Below, piece by piece: positions 14,331 to 27,300 of a stretch of DNA of 64,000 nucleotides (position 1 is the first letter of the stretch; each line of letters starts with the position of its first letter). The translations under genes and the position numbers were made by a program. The stretch lies in contig JAYKKI010000029.1 in assembly GCA_039881145.1 (NCBI GenBank), forward strand, positions 27,446,001 through 27,510,000. Direction: 5' to 3'. Below the pieces are notes generated by a model, which saw only the letters and a list, made by a program, of their open reading frames with translations, was not told where the DNA came from and searched no databases. The stretch is from Druceiella hillmani (lineage: Eukaryota > Arthropoda > Insecta > Lepidoptera > Hepialidae).

Positions 14331-17300
14331 CAGCATTTCAATGAGGAACATTTTCCAACAATATTGAATCTTAAAGGTATGGTGATTGGTCTGAAACTTG
14401 TGGGGTCAAATTCGATACCAGATTATATAAAATAATACATTTACGGTATTTCAATAAATCAGAGAAGACACTATTCAACGACATGTGATTTAGAAAATAA
14501 ATATGCAAATGCTGGAAGTAAATCCAGAGTTTCCATAGTTTTATAAAAACATTGAATAAGAATTTCTCGAATTGTGAATCGATTTCTAAGAGAGAACGTA
14601 TGATCTAACTATTGAACTTTATATACAATTTAATTCACGAAGTTCGCATATATCCAATTTATTATTTGTTACTTTTCGCGTAATTCTTACTTTATCGTCT
14701 GATTATTCACCCTGTTTGGATAGACAAGCAGCTTCGGCAAAGGTTTTATATATTTAGTAAAGGAAGATTTTCATTGTACCATCTACAGTTAGGTTAATCC
14801 ATTATTAGGATACGGTAAATTCGTTATACCATTTCTAATATTATCTTAAAATGTATGTATACGTGTTAAGTTAGTGCTAGTTTTTTCTTGTTAATTAGTA
14901 CGAGTTTTTCACATTAAACATTTACAAATTTACGGTAGTGGTCAGGAAGAAATAGATTCTGATATGTGAATGAAATATTAAAGTAAGACTTTTCTTGAAA
15001 ATGTTTGTATAAGAAAGTCGTAATTTAGTACGGGTGCTTGAATTTTCTGCTTTTTGAACTATAGTTTATTATACCCAATGGTTGTACCTATATTATTTTA
15101 AATCAATTGTCTTCATTATGATACGAGTATATTATCTAGAGTCACAGATACTTCTAATCTTTTCTTTTCATGCTATAATATTTACCTAACGAATAATGCA
15201 AATTCTTAAATGTTAGTCTTAGAATAACGCGAATTCTTTCAATTCATATAAAATACTAAGTTAATATTTCGTAACATGTTGCTTTTCTATGGTAAAGTTA
15301 AAAAATTTAATTAATTATCTCTAATAATAATAGACGGTATAATTTTTTTTAAATCGCAGTATAAAAATTAAAATCATATTAAATATTTCGTAAATTTATT
15401 AATTGACAAAATGATTTTGTTTGAAAGCAATATTTTTTTAATTAAAAGTATAATATACGTAATTACTAGGTTATAATATAATAAGCAATACTTGTGTGTA
15501 AAATAATAAAAGATTGTAGATAAAATCATACAACGAAATCGAAAAAAGATTTCGCTTATAATAATTTCACATTTCGTTATTATAGTAATTTATGTATTTT
15601 TGTTGTCTTTTAATTAAAATTAATCGTCAAAAACCATTACATGCACATATGAAAACAAAGAATAAAACTAGTTACAATATTAAGCTGAAAATATTACTCC
15701 AATTGACTCAAACTTCGAAAATTGGTTGTAATATTGATATTTATACTTAATAATAAATTATAATAATAAATAAACTTTAAAATGAAAACAAATTATTGAA
15801 GAAAGTGTATTATCCTAATAAATTTAGAGACCTCCTGAATATTAAAATAGGTGATAAAAAATCTTGTTAAGTACGAATAGAACTCACAGGAGGAGTTCCA
15901 TACACTCTTAGCTACGTATAAAATTTTAAATATTTAAAGGTACATAGTGTGTCTGTTTTGTCATACATAATAGTATAAAACACTCTACTCATAAATGTTG
16001 ATAATATTTTTCACCATATTAATTTATGGTCTTTTACACATTTCCCAGGCGTAATTTCTCAAAAACTATATCTAGGATAATCGCTACAGTTTTTATTTTA
16101 AATCTTCATTATTTTCGGTTTAGTACTTTCAAAAATGTGTGGATGCATTTTTTTGCAAATATTGGTGCATATTGATAAATTTCTACCACTTCAAACAATA
16201 CCCCATAGAATATCTAAAATTAAAACATATTCCAAATATTCAATTTGCCCTTCTAAAATTACCGTAAAAATATTTTAACTTGTTAGCTACTGAAATATGG
16301 GGATTAATGTTATTTCAAATTTCGACGCTAAAGTTTTCTTAGAAAATGGACAAACATGCAGACACATGCAAGCAAGTGATGTTATATACATTTGTTTTTT
16401 TTCTTTTGGGGTAGCCGTGAAAAATTGAAAATAGGAAAAAATATTGCCATATTTTATTAAATTTGTTTAATTTGTCTCTAATAGACTTAAGCCAAAAGTA
16501 AATATGTAGCGTAGAAAATTCTTTATGCATATATTATCTAAACGTTATGCAGAGCGACGAATATATATTGGTGAATGGAATAATTAATACTAGTTACGAA
16601 ATACTAAAATGTTTTATCATATGTACAAATACTATACAAATAACAATTATATCAAAATTTGCAAAGTATACGTATTCAAAATATTAAATAGAAATTAGAT
16701 TTCCGCATAACTATCTGTAATAATTAAATGGAAATGGCAAATGTAAAATTCCTTTCGTTTATTGGATTTAATATTCAGTAACAACAAATGATCCTACTAA
16801 AATACAATCCAATAATATTTTAAATATAGAAACGTTAGTTTATAGAAAACATTTTCTAAGTAATCTTCTGTATATTCTCCATAAAAACTACCATACGAAC
16901 GTGAAATCGCAATATATACATAGCAAGAGAATGGTGTTTGCATGTTTTCACCTGAGTATAACGAGTGAAGACAAAATTGCATTAATCGTTTATTAAGAAA
17001 GACCTTATTCTGAACGCATACGACGGATAGTCCTAAAGTATAGTGCAAATCTTAAGTAAGCTGTAAAATTGAAATAAATTATTTTTTAACTTAATTCATA
17101 TTGTCAAAACATTTTGAGGAGAGGAATTAAATGATTATGAATTTGTTTATTTTATTATCATTTTATAGATATTGTTTTAGAAGTATCACCAGATATCATT
17201 GAAATGGTGACTTATTCCCCTGTATTGCATTAATAATAACTAGACTTGTTTATGGGATAACGTTCGACGTACTTACTTAGGACTATTGAAATGACATTCG

Positions 17301-19133
17301 GCATATATTAATATTATCCGCCACCAGTATTAAAAGACGGCATATTCATTATAATTCCACCCAATCGAGAAATCACAGAGAAACTTTGAGAAACCAGCAA
17401 CGATAAATAATATTTTTTTTAAACGACAAATGAAAAAACATCGTATTAATAGTTATTCCGACAAGTTTATTTTAAAAGTCCATAATAATATATTTTTAAA
17501 TCTTTAATATTTCAGGAAATAATGAATGGATGTTAAAGATTTTTAAATGGCAATAATTTTGATTTACAAAATGTAAACAAAGTTGGCCTTGAAATTAGTT
17601 TTGATATCCTTTTCATTTTTTATCATTTTCATGTAAAACTATGCAAAGGAAAGGGATAATTAGTCAAATTCGCTATCGATCGCTAAGAAGAGTTACCATG
17701 CAATTTTACCACATTTATTACGTTTATCAAAATATAAGATGTAAGTTGATGCATTTTCATGTTGATGATTTATGACAATATTTAAATATAAAGAATTGGT
17801 ATGATTAAAAAAAAAGATTTATTGCAATCTACCCATGATGCAGTATTACGGATTAAAGTATCGAAGGTTTCTTATTTACATACTGTATGTAAAATTGTGA
17901 TATTCAAGGTATTCGTAGCCTAGATATTTTCGAAAGTTAATATGTTTGCCTAAAATTTAAGCGCCTTTACTATCAATAAATGAATTTTTAATATTTTTGT
18001 CGTGAGACATTCTAAAAAGTTTTGTACTTATCTCACATGTATATATTTCTTTTTTGAAATGTATATAGAACAATCAGAAAAATTCAGGGTTTACATGTTT
18101 GAACCACACTTTTTTTTCATCATTTAACGTCAACCGCAGTATTGTAATAAAATATAATAAACTGTACGGATAAATTATTTTAAAAAATTTATTATTTAAT
18201 TGAAATTTTCCTTTTTCAGAAGAAAAAAATCTTGCAACTAATATGCCAAAGTACTTAATTCCAATAATTTATGCCGTTAAGAAAAATCTTGGTAGCTAAC
18301 TTTAATTTTTAAATTTATTGTTTTATAACTTTATGTCACTGCGATATGTTGCATTTTTGTTTTAAAGGCTTTTATATGCGCCTATGGAATTTGGTTTAAA
18401 GGAACATATCAATCTGTGGTATGATGCGAACAAGGAAAGACATTTTGGAGCATAATTGCCATTTATTTATATATATTAATTGCCACACACATTTATAGTT
18501 TAATTGCTACACATCGTACACCTTTATAGCTTAATTGCCATATGCTGGCTGTAAAGAGGTACAATGAATATTTGATATTAAATTTTATTTATATCATATA
18601 ATACAATTCTTTAAAACATTTCATAAATGGAAAATATGAAAAATTCTTCCTTTAAAATGATGATACCTAGAATGGTAAAGGTATAAATTTAATAAAAAAT
18701 TTGAAAAACTACCAGTAACATAAAAGCCTTGTCGTTTTTGCTTAACATAAAATATTAAAATTCTAATAGTCCATGATTTGACCTGACACCACTTTCAATT
18801 TTAATTGTCATTTACAGAAACTTTTATATGTTGATTATTATCATTAAAATATTTGATGTTCAAAACGATTTAGTCTCAAACTAATATTGAGAATTCACAC
18901 AAAATGTATGTAACTAAAACCTTATTATGAAAAGTTAACATGAGTTTAACACGAAAGGGAATAAGTTATTTTTACGGTGTTCTATAGGATGACAAAATGG
19001 CCAGCGTTTTAAGAGATTGCTTCTTATTACACGCAATATATATGACTTTGATTTCGCGTGTGGCACAGTGTTATATTTTACTCTTTTTTCTTTTGTATAA
19101 AGTTAATTTCATCCATTCCATGCCTATTTAATA
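14329..19133. other. Long AT-rich interval, no gene seen
   Basis: The open frames near 16.3 and 16.8 kb (63 and 83 codons, minus strand) have ordinary AT-driven composition. Three degenerate ~30-bp units built on TTAATTGCCACAC/TTTATAG lie at about 18476-18541. Otherwise I see nothing. Confidence 0.5.
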
Positions 19134-19366
19134 ATGAAGAGTACTGATACCGACGGCGTTGCCTAAGATAAGAAGAACTCTAAGTCACTCTGCAAGAAGA
19201 TACTATTCCTGCGCCAACCGTAGAAGCCATTCCAACGCTATCTGATAAATCTATTCCCGGTTCATCTGAGAAAGCCCCTTCCTATGATAGCCGAGGAAAG
19301 AAGATTAAATTAGAGCAAAAGATTTTCCTGATTCAGCTGAAGGTAATCGGCGACTTTGGAAATTGA
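19134..19366 (+). pseudogene. Unidentified decayed coding block
   Basis: An ATG at 19134 opens MKSTDTDGVA, meets a stop, and the same frame continues DKKNSKSLCKK. A different frame then stays open from 19184 to 19366 and reads QEDTIPAPTVEAIPTL followed by SDKSIPGSSEKAPSYDSRGK and KIKLEQKIFLIQLK. The base composition is visibly richer in G+C than the flanks, and the peptide is Pro/Ser/Glu/Lys rich, unlike chance frames here. One frameshift and one stop would explain it as a pseudogene. Alternatively, AAG|GTAATC near 19341 could be a splice donor of a real exon. The family is unknown to me. Confidence 0.35.
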
Positions 19367-20065
19367 TATTTATTATCGCCTTCCAACCGTTGAACATTTG
19401 CGTGTAGAAATAAACCCCGAAATAGTTTTCATATGTTAAATCGCGAATTCTGCGTGATAATTTTTGAATTAGATTGCTTCCTATGTCAAATCCACATAAG
19501 AATTATCCATATCCAACAAAATCTCGCTATAAACTATATTTAATCGATTTAGGTACTGTACACAACATATAAAAATATGAATTTTACTATCCAACTGGAT
19601 TCAGATATAACTACTTCCTAAGCATTTTAAAAAAAGATACCAAGGTTGCATACGTATGGTGTCCAAACTACTCTTCATATACTGAAACGATCAAAACCGC
19701 CTGTGAATTTTTATGAATATTTTTAAACATACAACAGATGGCTCTAATGAATGCTTTGGATTAAGACTGTGCTTGAAATTCGACCAAGTGATACGTGGTC
19801 AAATTACAAGTACAGAAAGCAAAAAACACAACAGAAAATGTTTGTAATGGAAACAAATTTTGTGATTCTCCGTTTGATGTTTGTACTTGAAAGGGATTGT
19901 CTAATGTAAATGACAAATATAATTTGTTATTTTTCACAATTATTTTGAAAAAAAAACGAAATCCTGCTTATTGAGCCGACGATTAAACACAGAAACTGGT
20001 TACATGTATGAGTAATAAAATGCACCGAAATCAGACCTCGAACGCATAATAATTTTTGAATAAGG
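19367..20065. other. AT-rich DNA, no gene seen
   Basis: No protein-like frame or RNA signature was seen in this stretch. Confidence 0.5.
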
Positions 20066-20118
20066 GGATATATTTCTTTTACACCGTTTAACTTAAACGG
20101 TGTAAAAGAAATATATCC
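20066..20118. repeat. Perfect 25-bp inverted repeat, 3-nt loop
   Basis: The arms are 20066-20090 (starts GGATATATTTC, ends CACCGTTTA) and 20094-20118 and are exact reverse complements around ACT. It lies 42 bp from a second perfect hairpin. Confidence 0.95.
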
Positions 20119-20159
20119 TAATTATATGCTAATTGTTTACCCAGAATTACTGTAACTTT

Positions 20160-20211
20160 CTGACGTAAAAATCGATAACTGAAAATTTTCTATTATCGAT
20201 TTTTACGTCAG
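20160..20211. repeat. Perfect 19-bp inverted repeat
   Basis: CTGACGTAAAAATCGATAA (20160-20178) and its exact reverse complement (20193-20211) flank a 14-nt spacer. Confidence 0.95.
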
Positions 20212-22009
20212 ATATGGCTCACCAAGAAATGCATTATTAGTATCATCAAACATTGAGAATTAATTCTGGTTATGAATTTAATACACATATAGAGTCTACA
20301 AAATATAATATTAACTTTATTTTTATGGTAAATGATGGAACTGTAATTTTCATGAGTTGAAATATGACACTTTCTCCACTTAATAATCTGAATTTATGCT
20401 AATAATAAGGCAGTAAAAGAAATATCGTGTAAATTTTGATTACTATAGGAGATATGCAAAAATATTCCTCACTTTATTTTGCAACATGTGAGCCAAATTT
20501 CATAACGGACGGTTGAACTCACTTCCGCATTTATTATATTAGTTAGAATAAGGTAAAGAATTGATATTAAAATATGGAAAAATGTCTTAGCAGTATGAAC
20601 AAATCTAATAGCAATATTACGAATTAACTTGATCAAGTTAATAAATAGCAAATGTGTATGTAATCATACACGCCCATGTAATATTTTTAACAAATTTTTA
20701 AGCGAGCCATACACGGGTAAATCAATGAAACTCACTAGTGGCGCCGCTATGGCGACAAAATCATAAACAATTTTGGCTTTTAGTTAGATTAAGTCGCGTG
20801 TAGTCGTACGGACGGCAGCGGAAATGTGGTAGGTACGCAAAGGTTAGTATCTCTTTAGGTAAGTTAATATACTATCTAAGTTAGGCATTTGAAAATACTT
20901 TTTTTTATAAATATTATTCTTTTAGACGGTGGCACTAAAATGAAAATATGATAAAAGCTGCGAAGTGACGTTAGGCGTGATAATCCCATGTAAAGCTTAC
21001 AATGATAGAAACAGTTTCACATCTGGTTAACTCTTGAAAATTTGAAAGTTACCCCTACGATTTATTTATCATCATAACGAAACAAACTTTAAGGAGCAAC
21101 TGCGATCTCTTCAATTCAAAAAGGAATTATTGAAATTTTTATTAAGGCGGTACCAATGTTGTTTCTACCTGAGCAGACCCAGTTAAAATATATTTCAAAG
21201 CAACATCACAGGGGTTCTAAGCTATGTTACCATACGCAGTATAAACCCATCGTATGGAAAACCAAAGGTATGTTTTCTAATATCAAATGCATCAATTTCG
21301 CTCTTTCAATTAAAACTAAAAATGTACCCATTTTACTACATTAAATATTATTCGCCCGTCCTTAATTACACACTTGGTATTTCCAAATATTTCTTCACAT
21401 TAGAAAAAGAAAAAGATTAACATGATTTCTTCCAGTAGCGTTTGCCAGTGTTAATCATCCTTAAGCAAAAGTGTCGCAAGCAGATTGGAAAGTAAGATGT
21501 GCCACTCTATTTACTGTTCTTAATATTACAAGTGATGTTGAGACCTATGTTTTAATTGTTTCATACATTTCATGTCGGTATATGTTCATGGGGATAAAGT
21601 AACTTTTTGTTGCAAAGTGATTTACTCGGTAAGGTAATTTTCGGCGCATTTGTCACTTATTGTGGAAGTGTTGTAGATATAAAAATCCTCTTGGCCGTTT
21701 CCTAGATTAAGCACCTGATAAAGTGTAGTGGGGAAGCGCTCAGAAATTGCAAACACGGCAATCCATTTTCAGTTGCAGCTCTCTAGACCAAAAATGACAC
21801 ATTTTTAAACATATTTGAAGGATTTTACTAAGTTACAGGTAAAACTGACGAGAGCACTAAGTATTCTTAAAAGACCACTATTGTAAAGAACACCTGATGA
21901 TGATTTCCTCCATTTGCATTTATTATAATACCTCAATTGTTTGCTCGTTATCGGTTTGCGTTTTGTTAAGTAGAGGTTTATGATATCGCCTATTGCAAGT
22001 GTTATCTTT
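20212..22009. other. AT-rich DNA with a G+C-richer patch
   Basis: About 20700-20850 contains a CpG-rich patch (GGCGCCGCTATGGCGAC, then CGCGTGTAGTCGTACGGACG) followed by GTGGTAGGTACG, which could be a splice donor of a non-coding first exon. No coding frame joins it. The 62-codon plus-strand frame at 21156-21344 is unrecognised. Confidence 0.35.
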
Positions 22010-22870
22010 TATGTATGACGAGTTATAATTGAAGCTTTCACAAGTTCCCCATATACCACATGTTAGATTACATTATTTCGGTCCTCCTAACTTTAGAATT
22101 TTTGGAGACTAAATTTTAAAAGTTTTTTCCTTAATTGCTGCCTAATTTATGTAAGGAATATCCCCTTCAAATTAATAAAATAATTTAATAATTTATAACT
22201 TTTATTTCACCCCTTCGGTAGTCATTTCAAAGATTTGTATTAACTGGGCCACCTAATATTTCTCCATATTGACCATACGAATTTCGAAATATTATTTCAC
22301 TACTTAGGGAGATGAATTTAAAAAATCCCTCTTGGGCACTATCCAGATTACATATAGTATGTTCCCTAAAATTTAATAGAATTAAAAAATGTTTACAATG
22401 TACATTTTTGAACGCTTATGGACTCCTAAGGGGGATTTAAAAAAAAAATGAAACACGTTTCTAATTATTTATATTTAGAATAATTTTACGTAATTTGAGT
22501 AAATGAAACTACCATACCATTAATACCATTTCTTTCCCATTCAAACTATGAACCACCATTTCACATTTTAGTGGATGAATTTTGAAAAAAAAATCTCTTT
22601 AATGACTGCCTACACTACGAAAAGTAGAACATTTTGATATTCTTGCTCTATTACAAATTTTAAAATCTCATTTAATTCCCTAAGGTTTGATTTCCAAAAA
22701 AAAATTATAACATTAATTAACAAATGTGTAATTATTTGTTTTTCGAGAACTCTCAGGAAATTTAGAATTTTTTCAAGCCATCTAATATTTTTTCTACATA
22801 CTATCTTTGAACCTCCATTTCACCGCTTTAAGGCTAGAAATGTCTACTTCATTTGAGAATTGTTAGTACA
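22010..22870. repeat. Degenerate tandem array, period about 260 bp
   Basis: The block TTTCAC followed by a TTAGGGGATGAATTT-like string recurs near 22036, 22295, 22559 and 22819, spaced 259, 264 and 260 bp. Each is followed by a weakly conserved CTGCCTAC-like segment (22140, 22335, 22600). Units are highly diverged, with poly-A insertions. The unit resembles conserved blocks of widespread insect repeats as I remember them, but I cannot name the family. Confidence 0.6.
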
Positions 22871-25084
22871 ATTTAAAGTTTTTAGCGTAGCTGTTTAAAT
22901 TTTCTGTTGATAGATAATTCAGTTAGGCTTGTCATTGTGTATTATTCTTTCATAAATTACAACAAAAATTTATTAAGCTTACGTGCCCGCAACAGAACGA
23001 CCAAGCAAACATAAAGTAAATTTATAATAGAGAAAATCAAAACCAAATATAATTTGTATTAAGTATGTACTAGGCATTACGAACTAATAAGTTTCTATTC
23101 AGCGGAGGTTATGTGTTCATTATTATTAACATTAAATGAAATTAAATCAATCTTATTCTAGTAATACCTATTTTATTAGTAGAATAATATTGTTGGTAAG
23201 TAAATTTTAAAATAGGGTCTGTATTAGATATTGTTGACAATTAATGAAGAAAAGTCAATTTTTAACTTGGGCCCAGCGAACTCTTTTTCTATAATAGTTT
23301 GAATAATAGCTTTAGGAGTGATATTAGAAAACTGACTCTGCTATGTAATTTTACTCATCGTGAAATTAATGAGTTGCACTTTGTACAGACCTAATCTAAA
23401 TGTTTATCTATTTCCAAAAATGAAAAACAAATTACGGAGTACGCGTTTCTTATGATAAAAATATGGCTGTGGCTAATTTTTACACGGCAGCGGAAGAAAC
23501 ATAGAAAAGAGTTAAATTTTTTTTTTTCATTCAATACACACACTAATTCATTTTTATATCGGTACAAATATTTTAATATCACAGCAAAGACAATTTCGCA
23601 ATAACAAGAAAATACCTAATGTAATAAGTTGATTTCACTTTGGAGATACTCAAAACTTTCACTCTTGTCCTGGTATACTTACAGCAAGAACTAAATTAAA
23701 TTACCTTTTTGCAGTAGAAAAGAATTGAAAACCGGCTGACTATATGATGGAAATTTATTATCTCGTGATGGAAATTTACTAGGGTACTATTTGTTTATAT
23801 GTACTTGTTGTAATGTGATTGCTGGGTAGAGATTTAGTCAGAAGGAAAAAGTTCACCATCTACGCATCACCATACTCAATGTTCTAAACTAACTGTAATT
23901 TTTAGAAAAAATACTATAATATAATGGAACCTATTTTGAATAAGGTACTAATATCAACCGCTATCCTTAAATTTAATCTCAATTTTATAACAAGCAACAA
24001 TATATTACTTTTATAAACAAATATCGTTCGATTTACCGTCCTAGAATGAGTGGTTAATATCATGATAGATCAGTCCTCTTCAAGTATGACTCCCAAGAGT
24101 TTAACGGCGAGCAATAAGGCGATGTGACTGTGGTTTGCGTTAGTAATTGCGACTTGGTGAGTGTTTTAGAAATCGCTAACTTTACATTTCAATTCGCAGG
24201 ATGTCTTCATTGGACGTATGGTTAATATTATTATACAGAGTTACATGTTGAAAGTTGCCTGCAATAACTGTAGATTATACAATTTAGGCTATGTTAAAGT
24301 TTCTGATATAACTTGCATTGTCCAGAGTGATTTTATGTCATCAAATTTAAACAAAATAATTTGTGTTTATAATGTCTACTTAAATTTAATTAAGTATATG
24401 CAATCTACCTTAAATACTTATAGGTAAATGTCAATCTTAAAATAAAATATGGCTATACCGAAAAGCAAGCGATTGAAAGTCCTAATTATATATAGAGTTA
24501 CAATTGCTATTTATAAAACGTACACGAAACATAATCTCACACAATCATACTCCAACTGACTTCCTTTAGTTTGGGATATTTTTATGTTTTATAGTTCCGA
24601 CATAATAGAAATTATGTAATTAGCTAATTTAACGAAGAAGCAAATTGATAATTTTATATTTTATATATTTTACTTTTGTCAAAATTGTTTCTACCTCTTA
24701 ATTAAAAATTCACAAGATTAATTTATAATGATTCAGACATTTTACTAACTTGGATGGGTACAATCAGAGAAAACTGAACTAAATAATAAAATATGTTATT
24801 AAATTTCAATTAAACGTTCTCATAAGGCTGTTACGCCTAAATATAACGGCCAAATGGCTAAGAGTAGAATGAACAGATAGCGTCACCTTGGTCAGAAGGT
24901 ATCATTAAACTTTCCAGTTAACAAACGGATAAAAGTCACTTTTTTAGCCCTGTCTTGTCAGAAAGAGGGAAATTTGTTTTACGACGCCATAGAACACCAT
25001 ACTTTATATTGTCAAAGTGGATAAAAATGACGGTAAATAGTTTGATGTTTGCTGAATATGAGAAAATGAAAAAAAAAGTTATAT
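22871..25084. other. AT-rich DNA, no convincing gene
   Basis: A G+C-richer patch near 24060-24160 contains a donor-like TTGGTGAGTG, and TTTCAATTCGCAG, which looks like an acceptor, follows at about 24188-24200. These could bound an intron of a small transcript, but no coding frame supports it. Confidence 0.35.
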
Positions 25085-25130
25085 TAAACCTAACTAACCT
25101 AACCTAACCTAATCTAACCTAACCTAACTA
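25085..25130. repeat. Interstitial CCTAA telomere-like block
   Basis: About eight near-perfect units of CCTAA (complement TTAGG, the ancestral insect telomere motif), with one CTAAT variant and one short unit. At roughly 45 bp inside ordinary DNA it is an interstitial patch, not a chromosome end. Confidence 0.9.
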
Positions 25131-26013
25131 AGGTCAATCCTTCGTTGCAAGTTTTAAAGGTGAGCAGTTTATGAATTTGTTAGTATTACTTTGTTTAATT
25201 GATTTTAACAAAGGTTACAGAAATTACTTAGTAATTTCAATTACATTCTCAATTATGTTTTATGTTTAGTAATTGTATTTTAAATAATTAATTTCTAATA
25301 CTTTGCCATAACAAAAACTTAGTAAATTAGTTTCCTAGTAATGATAAATATTTATATGATACTCTTTAAACAAATACTAAACCTAATAGTTCATGTTCCT
25401 TTATATGAATGTGGATAGTTACAGACATTTTCTTAATTTTAATATTATTATTAGTATGTCACAGCTGTCACAAAATAAACTTATTATCTCTGTGCACGAT
25501 AGAGTATCATAAAGTTCTGTGCCGCAGTACCGGCCACTGCTGCCTTTACTCGAAGAACTATGGTGGCTATTTTGTCAGCCACAATTTTCACGTCTATCAA
25601 ACGTTAGAAGACTAATCTTTAGTACATTCGGTGCATTTAATAGTAACAGCTTTTTGAGATATTTATTATCAAAAATCGTGAACTTCACTAAGTCAATACC
25701 TTGCTGGTTGATAGTCAATACTTATGGGTCACTTCTTGTAGAGCTACTACGATTTTGGAGTTTGGTGCATATAAAGGATACTAATGAAGGAATATGTAAA
25801 AATCTGAAAATTGTTGGCTAGACACAAATGTAAAGTTTGTGTTAGCGTACCTATATATTTTCGTATATACGTAGCACGTATACGCGCACGCGCACAGACA
25901 CACACAAATACACACACACATTTGTTTATATCTAATAGACATAGAGCTCAATCAGCTGAAATATTTTATTTTACGAAAATATTAATTAAAAAACAAGTTT
26001 AAGTGACAGATAC
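25131..26013. other. AT-rich DNA with an unassigned G+C-richer block
   Basis: About 25490-25610 is G+C-richer and open on both strands. The plus strand has a frame of 100 codons at 25519-25821; the minus strand reads KIVADKIATIVLRVKAAVAG here. Neither is recognised. A (CG/CA)n-type run lies at 25881-25922. Confidence 0.35.
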
Positions 26014-26310
26014 TTATATATTAAAAAAATTATAATATTTCACATCATATAGGATATTTCCTATTAAGAGTGTCTCTTTTACAGTCTGGATACAGATTTC
26101 TGCCTTCTTGAACATAGCATAACAAATTTTTTTGTTCTTCCTCTGCAGTGGCAAAATCATGAAAGTTTTATTGCTTCTTAATCCTACTTCCATCTTCTGA
26201 ATGTAAAACATGCGATAACAATATGCGTTAATAACCCGACCATCTGAGAACAATTGACAAATGCCGCGAACATCCGTGGCATCTTTAACTTGTATGTTGC
26301 TTAAATGCAA
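26014..26310 (-). pseudogene. Possible MULE-type transposase fragment
   Basis: This 98-codon minus-strand frame contains DATDVRGICQLFSDGRV, then MILPLQRKNKKICYAMFKKA about 35 residues later. The order and spacing recall the DDE core of Mutator-like transposases, where a D(G/A)TF...QLF.IHG block is followed by a LL..K.K.TY..MF block. The expected Phe after DAT is missing and nothing recognisable flanks it, so at best it is a remnant. A chance open frame remains possible. Confidence 0.3.
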
Positions 26311-26386
26311 GTCGACAAAACTAGGACCTAAACGTAAGAAAAGAAAAAAAATTAAAAATAAGGGAGACCTTAGTATATTTACACAT

Positions 26387-26388
26387 AC

Positions 26389-26434
<46 letters not shown>

Positions 26435-26450
26435 ATATATATATAGACGT
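26387..26450. repeat. Compound microsatellite forming a palindrome
   Basis: (AT)n, (GT)7 and (AT)n in succession, bounded by ACGTCTATATATA on the left and its reverse complement TATATATAGACGT on the right. The unique ends ACGTC/GACGT make the whole tract a hairpin, not just a repeat. Confidence 0.9.
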
Positions 26451-27300
26451 ATATATTAAATATATAAATAAAATATATCCGTCCAGACTGTAGCTTTGCT
26501 TAGTGGTTCTATTCGACATGGATAGTGGAGACTCACTTTGAAAACTCGCTATGGCTTTTTATTTATATTATTACAATATTATTACATAAATTCAATTTAT
26601 TTATATACGATTTGTTTTCTAATTACTATCGCAAATTTATTTTAAAAACCAACACACCGGCTTTGAAACATGGATTTTGTTTCGTAAGTAATTTTTAAAA
26701 TAAATTAAATAATGATATCATATGGTTTGGTAACACCTAAAGTACTGCTTTAATTTCATTGAAAATTATTGTTTCTAAGAAAGCAATTAATTCATTTTTA
26801 AAGACTCTATAAAAGGATATGTCTTTCAATTCGACTGCATCTCTCGCATGTATCAAACAATTTGGATGATTTTTTTTCATTTTAAAGTGTATATTTCCAA
26901 TATGGTCCTACGAATTTGGTCAGATTCTGGCTATAGAAGTTTAAGATGAACATAATATTTTTCAACATTAGAGATGCTCTGCTCGATTTTAGGGGATATG
27001 TCTAATGATAATCTAATACGATAAGACTAAATGCCATAGAATTTGCTGTTTAGAAAAATCAGGATGCAATTATGGAGCTGGAATGTAGTATCAGGAACTG
27101 TTCAAAGATTAGAAGTAAAATAATCGAGTTTGAATTCGTTTGACTGGTCATAACTTAGCAAGAAAGTAACTATGAGGTAGATGAGCATATAAGGGTACGT
27201 AAAATATTATTTCAACTTTGAACCAAAAATCATGATATTACAGGAGTACTGCTCGCCTAAACCGTAATATTTGAAAGTTTGCTCTGTATTTGTAGTATGG
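26451..27300. other. AT-rich DNA, no gene seen
   Basis: No open frame with protein-like composition and no repeat unit recognised before the tandem array begins. Confidence 0.5.
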
